Source: Pristionchus mayeri (Eukaryota; Nematoda; Chromadorea; Rhabditida; Neodiplogasteridae). Taken from it: a stretch of 64,000 nt of DNA. The stretch covers positions 3,141,613 through 3,205,612 of the forward strand of contig BTRK01000006.1 of assembly GCA_036245805.1 (NCBI GenBank), read 5' to 3'. The notes beneath the pieces were generated by a model. The model had not been told where the DNA came from. It searched no databases and worked only from the letters and a program-made list of their open reading frames with translations. Each line of letters begins with the position of its first letter. Within the stretch, counting starts at the first letter, position 1. This document shows, one piece after another, positions 21,628 to 32,700 of the stretch. Position numbers and translations under genes: made by a program.

Positions 21628-23976
21628 TCATAAGTCTACACGAAAATTAATAGTGACTTGGGGTTTTTCGACAAATCTATCATTGCTGGTAATAGAGGCC
21701 GTCAAACCATCCCCTGTGCGCTCCAGTAGCATACTTCCGTTTATCACCTTGAACTGAAAATATAACACTTACAGTATGATATAATAAAAAATGAAAAATA
21801 TAGCAATGTTCACTTCGTAACCATCTCGAATGTTTTGGCATAGAATTGCAGGAGTAAGCGACCGATCCAGTGATAAATTCCAGCTAGTAGCAAATCGACT
21901 AGGCTGAATGAGGGTATCCATATGCATCTGAAAATTGATATACAATTATAAAATGTTTATGGATACCAAAATGCTTCGAACATCTACAAATCGATACCTG
22001 TAGCAGCCTCGAAAGCCAGTCCGCATTGAGAGTCATGCCTCGCCCGTTAATCCTATTGAATTGCGCAAGATAGAGTAAGAATGCCGCGCTTGGTGAGAAA
22101 TCAAGTTTCTAGAAGGAGAACAATTAATCATTCATTGCATTCAATACATATCTGGCAAATAATATATTTAAAAAAATATGAACGATATTTCACTTACACA
22201 TGCTTCTCTAGGAACCGATATGATTTTGCACTGTTCTGACTTGACATGGATCGAATTTTGATAATTGTGCATTGTAATGTCAAATTCAGAATTGTGCAAG
22301 TGCATTTCTTCCACTGAGTCGAAAAATTTAGACTTGACGAGGTTCATCATGCTGAAATGGGTAGTATTTATGCATGTTGTAGTTGTGCGTATTTTAATAT
22401 GTAGAGTTCGATATAGTTCGATATATGGACCTTCGTCACTTGATTGCAGATAATCTCTAGACGTGTGGAAAGATTCAGGAAAATTAAAGGCGAAGGCTGC
22501 AAGCAGTCTTACCTTTCTTGCGTAGTTTCCGTAGTTAGTTCTCTGCGAACGCTGCATACAGTTAATCTTTCAACAATGTGGTCGTGTAGTACTGATTGGA
22601 GTTTCAAAATGAAACTTTCAGTTACTGGAAACTGAAAGTAAACAAAATAGTTGCATTTAAATAGGGAAATGAGCAATTTTAATTAAAACGTAAGTGCCAC
22701 AAATAACTGAAATCACTATGAAAACCTGATTGGTCACAACGGTGTCGAAATTGTGGTTCTTCCCAAGCTTAATTAGTTCATAATAAAGTTGATCAGGAAT
22801 CTGCCAATTGTGGGAATAGTATGACTTGCAATCAACCTGCAGATCATTTTTGCAATTTCAAGTGTCATTTATGTTCGAAATTCTGGTTACTTTTAAAATC
22901 AAATATATTTTTCAAACGTACTGGTAATTTATTGCAACTTTTCCTCTCCATGTAATTACCATCTTTGCGTTTGATAATCTCGTAGTGGTAAGAAAATCGC
23001 ACTCGTTTGATGGAGTAATCACTGAAAATAATATTATGACAACAATATTATATTATTGAACTGAACAGTCTCTGAAATAATCATTATCAAATTAATACTT
23101 GTTCAATGTTTTGTCCTCCTCATTTGTTCTTTTCCATGGGTATTTTGTCATTGTTCTAGGGATTTCCAAATCAAATCCGTAGCCTTCTCGTGTCTGAAAT
23201 GGGCAGTTATACATAATTATTTGAGGTCGCTGAATGAACAGAAGGATCTCGTCAATCAATGCATTGTGTGAGCAAAATGCATGATATATTTGACTTACGC
23301 TAACGAGCAGTAAGCGTCCTTCCTGCCATTTAATGTTATCCAAGACCGAGTGGGTAGCGATTTCGCGTAACTTCTTACTAGCTGCAGCTACATTGTCAAG
23401 GTCCAATCTGAATTCCTTTTTATTTTTTAAAAATAAAATTTCAGCAAATAAATATCATTTTTAATAAACCTCGTAAAAAAGTAAAGGTTCCGCCTCGATT
23501 TTACAGTCATCAAGAGACGACAACGTTAGGTAGTAGTGCGGTCAGGCGGACTGCTGCTAGGTACTACGCATCCATGTTGACCAACGTGCTTCTAGGGAGC
23601 ATCACTGCCAATTACAATTAAACCATCCCAAATTGAAACCTTTTGATGTGCTTGAAAACGCCGAATGAATTGAAGTTAAATATATTACCTCGTAAGTTGT
23701 TTGAACACAGCGTGGATGCAGTCTGTAGGCAGACGAGAGAAGTGGTCCTAAGATTGTATTTTTTATTATCCAGCACTACAGCAAATCAGAAAGAAATGAT
23801 GCGTGTCATTTCTTGACAATACATCTTTAGGGCGACCACAACACAACCTAGCGTGAACTAATTTTACTCACATTCACTCCGAATCCATCCTGTCCTATTT
23901 CTTCGACTGGCTTGAATTTCTTCGCATGTTGACCTGCTTTGTCGCCCCGTTTTCCGTTCGCGTGTTTTCGAGTCAT
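21628..23976 (-). CDS. F-box protein 1
   Basis: The first exon encodes a basic N-terminus (MTRKHANGKRGDKAGQHAKKF). The second is a core F-box, DHFSRLPTDCIHAVFKQLTR, followed in the third by LDLDNVAAASKKLREIA, the usual second half of the fold. Further exons (TREGYGFDLEIPRTM, DYSIKRVRFSYHYEI, VDCKSYYSHNWQIPDQ, FPVTESFILKLQSVLHD, KLDFSPSAAFLLYLAQ, MHMDTLIQPSRF, FKVINGSMLLERTGDG) join in phase to a TGA at 21628-21630. F-box proteins bring substrates to SCF ubiquitin ligases through Skp1; the C-terminal region would bind substrate and is not a named repeat here. A paralogue with the same exon order is at 24867-29277. A dispersed 120-bp repeat sits in one intron. Confidence 0.75.
23500..23630. repeat. 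Dispersed 120-bp repeat, CATCAAGAGACGA type
   Basis: TTACAGTCATCAAGAGACGACAACG leads and GTGCTTCTAGGGAGCATCAC closes it, as at 5795-5915. It lies in an intron of F-box gene 1. Confidence 0.5.
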
Positions 23977-24866
23977 ACTCTGAATAAAACCCGTATTTAT
24001 GATGCCATCAGCAAAATTAAATGGGAAAATCGAGGCTATTTTAATTTGAATCGCATTAAAAAACACGAGAAGAGAACAATGTGTACGCCGGCTAACCGCG
24101 AATGAAATTCAGACAATGAAGATGCATGACGCTCTAGAGTGAGACTGGAAGTCTCCTTTACAACAAGTGGAAGCCCCCCCCCCTCAACATCGAGAGCACA
24201 GCCAGAGGGAAATTAGACGCGAGTGACCTAGTTACTGTTAAAGGAATAGCTTTGCCAGAGGATCAAAGTAAGCTAATCGTCAGCGTCATTAATAGTGTGA
24301 TCTATGAGTCGACGGAGCGATTTTGCACTAGGAATCTGAATTAGGAATGGTTTCTGAAGAAAACTTTGATTGTTCTCTGGCACTAACAATATCGAGATTC
24401 CGCGCTCTAAAACGAGAGCGCAAAATATCGGCATGATAGACGGAATCATATTGCGTGAGGAACGAGATAGTAGAAAGGAAACTTACAAGCCTATCATTTT
24501 GAAATTCACATGACAGTTAGACATGTTGTGAAGAATATAGTACGTGAAAAGAATGTGATTGGTCAAAATATTGATTAATGTTTCATAATTTTCAATTTGT
24601 AATTAATACACAGATGAACACCACATCGTGTGAGGCCCAGTCTTAAATTTCTAGGCATATTTTTGCGTTTACACATTCGAAATTACTAGTTGTTTCAATA
24701 TTGGCATTTATTTAAGTTTAACTTTTTAGAACATTGAATACGTAGATGTGCTACACATATTTGCATGATGACATTACAAATGAAGGTTGCGAATAACATT
24801 CTGAATTGACGTATGATTCAATAAATGTTCGATCTCAGTGTAATTATCAATCGTTTTCGATTATGT
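23977..24866. other. Intergenic, between the two F-box genes
   Basis: About 0.9 kb without a supported gene. It contains a C9 tract near 24173 and probable 5' flank of F-box gene 1. No repeat family seen elsewhere in the window was recognised. Confidence 0.5.
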
Positions 24867-27800
24867 TTATAATCGTATACCGAAGAATACAATGTCGATA
24901 GTGTGCATCAATGAACCATCATCGCTGTGCGTCTGAAAATTACACTTGATAACGAAAGTGAAAGATATAATATAAATTTCGATCTGTCGAGTATTGTACG
25001 CGCGATTGTTCAAATAGTATCACTAGTTGCATTTAAGTTGAGAAACATAGCATAAAAACTAAGAAAATGTCACCTCAAGGTAGTCAATTTTCGCTGTTAG
25101 TCCGTCTTTGCATCGCAAGATGCAGTTAGTATTGTCCATCATGATAACGTGTATATGCTGAAATATGAATATAATTACGGCTCATTAGTTCAAATGATTT
25201 TTATTGATGGAATCGCCAAAGGTCAATGCTGATCGATTTCCAAGCGACGCGTAGCCCTCGGTCAAGTAGATAATCCACACCATCATCTAATTGCTAATGA
25301 TCCGAGGGCTTTCCGATTTCGTTACATCACGCCTCTTATGAGAGAATCGAGCTGATCATGGGAATGGTGAAATGAGTTCTAACCGGTTTTGGGCACCGTG
25401 AGGCATGCCTGAGTGACCCTAGAAATCTTTCTGTGCACACTTCAATTTGGAGCTCCCTAGGTAGGGTTGGATATCGGCATCTCTCACTTTGAGAGCACTT
25501 TTCTTGGATACGGTGTAAGATAGAGCAAAATTGACCTCTAAGTGACCAAAACTCAATCGATCTATAAGGCTGTTGCATAAGTTCCTTTCTTTTTTCGTGC
25601 ATGTACATTGCAACCTCCACTGTTCTTTGCAATCGACCAATCAACTAATGGTTTGTTACAGTTGATTGGGGCATGAGTACACTCTAGATCGAGCACGATC
25701 TTGGTTCGATTATATCTGTGAGCATGGGCCAATTTAGATCGGAAGTCATCGTACTAGTATGTTTGATCCGAGTGTTCAATTATTCACAGCCCCGAGGAGA
25801 GCAGTGATATTGCTGAATTTGTCACACTATTCTAAAGTAATATGATGGGATATCTCATGTGACATATCGCGAGAATTGCGCCTTAAAAATCGTGCATGAA
25901 ATATGGGCCCGATGAGATATTCACTCTCTCTGAAAATTACGGATTCAAATTATTTGCCACATAATTCATAGACATCGATAAGAAGGGCTGAATTGTGATG
26001 GGTTGTGAAGTACCTTACCGTGCATATATGCATTCACATTTAGGAAAAGATTGGTCTATCCTTTCACGAGCTGAATTCTTTGAAAAAAATATGTCGAGAT
26101 TAACACGTTGAAATCAACAGATTGGGTATCCCCTGTTTACCACACGCATTTGAATACGGATTTTTTGCACTTAAGTGAACAATCAACTCTTGTCCTAGTA
26201 CTGGATGATTGCGCAGAATCAGAATGCCACGAATTCTCGGCAACAAGGGCCCAACTCAAAATGCTAAAAATGGCCGTTTTCCGATGCTCATTTTCTGAAA
26301 CGTGCTAGCCACCCAAGATAGTGCGTAGATTCAAAACCATTTCATGGATATAATCCACAATCAAGACCATATCACAGGGAAATCAGAATATCTCGTCTGT
26401 CCACGTACTTCAGCAGAATTGTCCAAAAGAAAAAAGAAAGGAACTTATACAACAGCCTAATATACAAACCAATTTCTCTAAAACCAATTTTTAAGAGTGG
26501 TACACTGTAGGTCAATTTTCTCAAAAATGTTGGTAAAGCTGCATCTCAAATTTTCACAATAGAATCAGCTCTGCGAGAGCTTTCCAATGAGTGGTTTGCC
26601 AAAAAAATACGGGCACGCTGGTGAGAGTTTTGCCCTTTTTACTTCGTCTGGATCGTTTGAATTTTTTTCTGCAGGAGATTTCATTTCACACCGCACTTTT
26701 TGACGAGCGCGGCCGAAAATGATTGATTTCCAGTTGAAATCCCCGAAGGAAAAAAAGTTCAAACGATCCAGACGAACTTAAAAGGGCGAACCTTAAAAAA
26801 AAAACCTTACCAGCGTTAAAAAACCTTACCAGCGTGCCCTTATTTTTTTGGCAAACCACTCATTGGAAAGCTCTCGCAGAGCTACATCTATTGTGAAAAT
26901 TTGAGCTGCTGCTTTACCTACATTTTTGAAAAAAATGACCTACAGTGTACCACCCTTAAAAATGGGTTTTAGAGAAAATGGTTTGTATAGATCGATAGAG
27001 CTCAAAAAATGAGTTGGGGTCAGTCAGAGGTTAATTTTGCTCTATCTTACACCGTATCCAAGAAAACTGCTCTCGAAGTGGGTGGTGCCGATATCCGACC
27101 CTACCGAGGGAGCTCCAAAATGAAGTGTACACAAAAAGATTTCGGGAATCACTCAGATATACCTCAGGGTGCTCGAAACCGGGCAGAACTCATTTCACGA
27201 TTTCAGCTCCATTCCCAGGAATTGCAATTTTAGCTCGATTCTCTCGTGAATGGCGTGATATATTATTAATATCTTTAATGCATACACAGTGTACATTAAT
27301 CATTTCATGAATGATCATATACACGGTTCACGTGTGTATACATCAACATAACCATTATCATAACTGAATTTCCATCCTTAAATCATTGCTACCTGGTATC
27401 CCGGTCGAAGATCCGGAATTAATTGATCGAATTCGAGTTCTTTATCAACCATGAAACGCCAACGGCCGTCATTTTGAGCAGGCTTCACTATGGTGTCCAT
27501 ATAGTTCTGAAAATTTTGAAATATCAGCAGCGCTTTGTGTGTTTACAATGGTTTCAAGTGTGTTATGCCTATAAATACCAGTACAACATGTCATGTGGAT
27601 TTTAATAGCACCCATAATTCACCTGCACCAGCTTGACTATCCACTCGACTTTGAGGACCATATGTGGCGCTTCGAGTATCTTCCAACGGAGAAGTGAAGC
27701 CAAAACGTCACCACTAGGAGTAAAGCGATATTTCTAAAAACGTACAATATTTCATTCAAACGGCTGATCATACGTGTGCACGAGGGTCAGCGACAATACA

Positions 27801-29277
27801 AAGAAGGTTGCTTGGATGCTCCGTACCGGAGAGTTCCTTGAGAAAATCCTCATTGATCATTGGAAACATGCTTTCGTGCGAGATAGTTATGGAGTCGAAA
27901 TTATGATGACGTCCGAGCTCACGCAGAGCAGTGAATAATAGACTAGGAACGGGCCATTTGTGTGGGCTATCATTAGCCGATTTTGCCTAAATTATTGATT
28001 TTTAATATTTCAGGTATTAATTTTCATTATTGCCTGAAAGAAATAAAATACTGCGTATAAAGTTTTGATAATTGGATAAAAGCAAGTGTTTACCACTAAT
28101 TCCCTGGCTTGTTTCGTCTCATAGAATGAACCATTCGCTCGAACGACCTGGTAGCAGTACTTGCACCTGATGTCAATACATGATAATTATTACCATATAC
28201 CGCCTTTGACATCTCAGAAGCAGCTAGACACGTACGTTTTCATCCTATCTAGATCCCACATTGCATATTCCTGAACTGTGTAGCAAGAAATAATCAGAGA
28301 TACCGTACGTTCCCATCCACGGGTATTCCGGGTCATTGCAGATGGTCAAGTTGAAACCATATCCATTGAGTGTCTGAAAAGGTAAATTTTCATATTTGGG
28401 ATATCGAGCTTTCCCAAATCGGCCGACGAGCGAACCTCAGGGTTTCCCCTTTCGACCCTCATTTGGATAAGTTTCAGGACCGGTGCTTGCAAGTAATTCT
28501 AATTCCCGACGCGGGAAACCGTACTTGAACGAGTTGAAGATGACCGCCCAGCCTCTTGATTCGATCCAAAGAAGGATGATCAGCAATCAATTGAATTCTC
28601 TTGTTTGCTTTGGACAGATTGTAGATGTCAATTCTAAGCAAGCATGTATTATGGGGGTGTATCATTTTCGAACTCTACGTTCGGTGAAACATGGAATTAT
28701 CCAATTATAAAAAATTCAAATAAAAAGAGTTCTAAAATAATACAACTAATATATTTAATATTTTCCCTGTCACGTATTGTATGGCTTATGACAAAATTCA
28801 ATAGGCCAGCACAGTTCCTACCAGTTATTGCAATAAATTTACAATACATAAATTTGAAATACATAAATTTGCAATAAAGTTTCTTCACTGTGCGTGGTCT
28901 CTCACTACTATCCCGATATTACTGCCGATAGAGCGCGCAAGACAAAGAGATATTCAAATTTTTTTTTATTTTTTGCTTTTTAAAATTTTTTTTTGCAAAA
29001 TCGGTCCTAGTTCAAACCTGGTCAGGTGCTTGAAAACGCCGAGCATGCAATCGGCAGGCATGCGCGAGAAGTGATCCTGCAACCATGTGTAATTCTATGA
29101 TTAGAGAAAAGATAAATCAATGGAGAAATAAATTCATAATTTTTAAATGTGAAAAATACGTTTTCGAAATTGCTTGATTATGTTCATGCCGAATATTGTA
29201 GGCAGAAAATTGATTAAATTGCGTGAACTCACGTCTCCACCCAATTTGGTTGGTGGGCGTCACCTGACCAGTCGAAG
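24867..29277 (-). CDS. F-box protein 2, N-terminus unclear
   Basis: It has the same exon order as F-box gene 1: F-box DHFSRMPADCMLGVFKHLTR (29076-29018), then IDIYNLSKANKRIQLIADHPS, LNGYGFNLTICNDPEYPWMG, CKYCYQVVRANGSFYE, WPVPSLLFTALRELGRHHN, KYRFTPSGDVLASLLRWK, NYMDTIVKPAQNDGRW, HIHVIMMDNTNC and a last exon ending at TAA 24867-24869. Exon 29277-29233 would supply TKLGGD before the F-box but has an in-frame TGA upstream and no ATG, so the true start is missing or altered. The intron between RPGYQ (about 27400) and HIHVI (about 25160) contains foldback F3 with a MITE inside. It is a likely SCF substrate adaptor if expressed. Confidence 0.65.
25325..27261. repeat. Foldback repeat F3, split by a MITE
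   Basis: The outer arms pair from CATCACGCC..GAGAGAATCGAGC (25325) to GCTCGATTCTCTCGTG (27261), through GATACGGTGTAAGATAGAGCA, and inward to CCAATGAGTGGTTTGCC. Removing the 896-bp MITE at 25565-26460 restores an unbroken arm: GATCTATA joins CAAACCA, matching TGGTTTGTATAGATC on the right. Without the MITE the palindrome is about 1.04 kb. It lies in an intron of F-box gene 2. Its terminus CACGAGAGAATCGAG resembles F4 and F6. Confidence 0.85.
25565..26460. mobile_element. 0.9-kb non-autonomous mariner-like element (MITE copy 1)
   Basis: 896 bp with ends TAAGGCTGTTGCATAAGTTCC and GGAACTTATACAACAGCCTAA, flanked by TA. It has no transposase frame. A diverged homologue of about 899 bp is found by joining 44548-44652 to 50267-51062; shared blocks include GAAATATGGGCCC and TTGTGAAGTACC. 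Confidence 0.85.
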
Positions 29278-29772
29278 CTATGTCAGAGCAGAACTGTTGG
29301 TGACCGGTCTTGCCAACCTAGAGTGAGCGCTGCTTCGAGTGTTTAGAGAATGCATGGAATAAATAAAACGTTGCGGTACTCGATAACTATTGGCTAGTCT
29401 CACAGGGCAGTGACCGAATCGGAAAGAAGGAAATATGATAGAACAGTTCGGCATTTGAATCGGATAATTTAATGTATGCGTAAATATACCGTATCTCGTA
29501 AAATTAGTATTATTTCGTTGTTTACATTGTTGGATTGACTATTGGCTTGTTGTGCTCATGATTGAATTATCTTATTTTGTTGTTTGCGTTTTTGCATTGT
29601 TATTTCATGTTGTTGTTTACATTTCCGAATTTCATTGTCTTGTAGTTTCGTTGATTTTTTTGTTTTTGTTTTTTGTTTCGCCTTTTCTGTGTTTACGCTT
29701 TTCCATTTTATCTCTTTCATTCACTTCATTCCCCGTCTTTGCTCTTCTCTCGAGTGGTGGAGGCCACAGCAA
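29278..29772. other. Intergenic, T-rich, upstream of gene D
   Basis: About 0.5 kb. The stretch 29560-29740 is strongly T-rich on the plus strand and yields a hydrophobic frame by composition alone. It probably contains the promoter of the gene starting at 29773; no clear TATA box. Confidence 0.4.
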
Positions 29773-32700
29773 ATGCTTCGATGGATCAGGTATTTCATGA
29801 TTAATTTATGCACTAGGAAGTATGATCACTGTCGGATGATATCCCTTCCCTTCATTGTACCCCTCTGCAGTGTTGTTCTATGACCTCTTGACAGTGTATG
29901 GATACCATTGTGGTTCTCATCCGACCGTGATCATCCGTCTTTTTAGGATTAACCTTTGATATCCCAATTTCAGTCTGGTCACTCTCCTCCTCGCTTGCCT
30001 CCCATTCTGCTCCGCTGAAGATGCAGCCAGAAAGGACAAAAACCTCCCGATGATCATTGGCTGCTCCGTAGGAGGAGCAGTGCTGCTGGTGGCTATTGTG
30101 GTACGCATCGACAAGCGACGCCTTCATTATATGCACCCTATTGTCACTCGACGGAGCGAAATATCTATACCTATATATAAAGCGCTATGTGATTCCGTGT
30201 GTCCGGATTGCGAAACAGTTGCGGAAGGATTACGAAATGTGGATGGAGAGAGATCGCGCGTTAAAAAGTTCCGAAACGAGTGATTGTGAATCTATTCCGC
30301 TAGAACGGGGCCCCCGCTGGAGGCGGGACAGCCGGACTAGTTGTGTATAATGGAGTGATGGTGCCCGAATTGTAAACAACGATGTTATTTGAGATCGGTG
30401 TTGTCCTCCTCGTTCGAAGGCTCCGTCGACGCGCGAAACGAAATGAAAAGTGTACGCACATTATCAATATTTTGATTTGAAAAGGTAAATTAATGAAAAT
30501 TGTGCATTTTCAGACGTCTCCAGTCCCAAAAATACAGATCGAAAAGGAAGTTAGAAAGACGTAAGAAAGGTGACGCTAATCTTCATATTGATTTTTATTT
30601 ATTGGGGTGTCCGGAAAGTTCGTATATTTTTTTGTTTTTATTTTTTATTCAATACTTTACAATTCTCAGTGGCCAATGTATGCCCCCTTCCTTCTCACTA
30701 CCTCCCTCCAGCGATTGGGCAGGGTCTCGATTCCTCTCTTCCAGAATGCGGGTTTCTTCGAGACCGCTCAGTTCACGAAAGCCCTCACAACTTCATCTCG
30801 ATTCTTGAACGTCTTTCCTTTGCAGAAGTCAGAGAGAGAGCGGAAGCAGTGGTAGTCGCATGGGGAGAGATCCGGGGAATACGGTGGATGGGAAATCCTC
30901 TCGATCTTCAGCTCGTCCATTTTCTTCTGGGTCATCTTCGCTCGATGTGGGCGAGCATTGTCCATCAGAAGAAGAATTTTGCCCTGGTTCAGGAGTCTGG
31001 GAGGGACTCTGATCGCGACATCTTCCAGTTGTTCAGAGAAGAGGTCGGCATTGATGCTGGTGCCAGGGGCGAGGATCTCCCAGTAGATGGGCCCGAGCAC
31101 TGAGAAGAAGAAGCAGAGGAGTTCCTTCTTTCCGTGCTCTTCCTTCTTCGGGACGGGCATGGGCTTCTCATCTGCATCCACCCATTGCAGTCTCCTCACA
31201 GGGTTATCGTTCGTGATCCACTTCTCATCTGTAGCGATGATGGAATTGACCCATCGAAGATTGGATCTATGATGGAGTAATTCCCGACAGACTTGAACAA
31301 GATTTTTCAGCTGTTCGGGGGAGAGGTCATGGGGAATCACTTGTGGGAGTTTCGGCTTCTTCCCAGATCGATGGAGGATATCGGACACCGTTGATCTGAG
31401 AGTACCAGTATTCTTCTTCAACTCACGCACACTGGCCATGGGCTTGCGCTTCAGTGTGCGGAGAACGAGAGGCTGATCGAGGGAGGGAGGGCGTCCAGAG
31501 CGGGGTTGATCATCGAGACCTAACTCCCCTTTCTTGAAGCGGGAGAACCACTTATAGCAGAAGGGTATGGAGGGGGCGTCAGCTCCTTCCGAATGGGCCA
31601 GGGCAGAGTGGGCCTCCTTGACGGATCGGCCAAGACGGTAGTAATGAAGTAAAACTGCTCTGAGGTAGAGATGGGAGTCCATCACAAGAATCAATGTAGC
31701 AACTAGGAGACTGATTAAATCCTCTCACTACTCAACGTCAGAATGATGCAATACATTGTTGACAAACAGATTGCGCAATCACTGCATTTGATCGCGAACT
31801 GACTTTTTTCCGAAGCATTATACGAACTTTCCGGACACCCCAATACATGTAGGTGTTAAAATGTCGTTAAAATTAGTTACCCATAGAATAATTGTAGGTG
31901 CCTCCAGTGCTAGAAAAACAGACCGAAAAGGAAGTTCTCGTATGCAAGGTGCGGGAAATATTACAATTTTATTTTATTTTAGGATATTATCATTACAATT
32001 AAATGCGCATTTTCCAGGAGCCGCCGTTGATAAAAAGAAAGATCGAAACGCCTGTAAAGCAGCAACCCCCAGAATTGGTTCGCATTAGCAATCTCATTAA
32101 TATATTTGCAATGCTCGGGTTTTATATATGAGAGGAATCGCGAGAAAATAACCCATTTGAGGGAGGTTCGCGGCGGTAAAACACAAAATCATCCTATCCA
32201 GATCTAAACTTGGTGTAAGGCATTTCAAATGATGCTTTTTCAAACTGCGTCGTCAGAATTTTGATGACTGTCGTCATCTTCGAGATTCAGAAGGCCAAAC
32301 ATGGGACATTCACTTTTCAGAGGTCAAGTCGAGCATACTTAAATACTCATAATTCCGTTTGCAATGAAGATAGAGACTCGTTCTTTGCACAGTAAGAAAG
32401 CTGAAAACATTATTTACAACTTTTATGTTGAGCATGTTAATCCCCGTGCACGCCCCAGTGCAAGGTGGTCGGGTCCACCAAAAATGACCGAATTCTGGAA
32501 ATCGGAAAAACTGCGCTGAATAACTATGCGCGATTGATAGACCCTATGTGTGACTAACTTCACGCCAAAATTAGGCCAAATTGAAGGGGGTAAAAAAAAG
32601 GACGTGAATTTTTGTCCGGCGACGTCAGAATGGGTCATAAACCGAAACACCCCATTACCTCCAACTGGCAGCTATTGGCCTCAAATTGGTCCATAATCAT

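Noticed and set aside
25336..25644. 102-codon frame in foldback F3
   Set aside because: The mirrored arm contains the same frame in reverse at 27009-27233; the openness reflects the repeat, not a gene.
29552..29883. Phe/Leu-rich open frames upstream of gene D
   Set aside because: Hydrophobicity arises from a T-rich tract; no splice or start context.
30050..30283. Read-through of exon 2 in gene D ending VKKFRNE
   Set aside because: The splice GTG|GTACGC to ATCGGTG completes the membrane helix and adds a basic stop-transfer, and all later exons stay in phase. Read-through cannot be fully excluded as an isoform.
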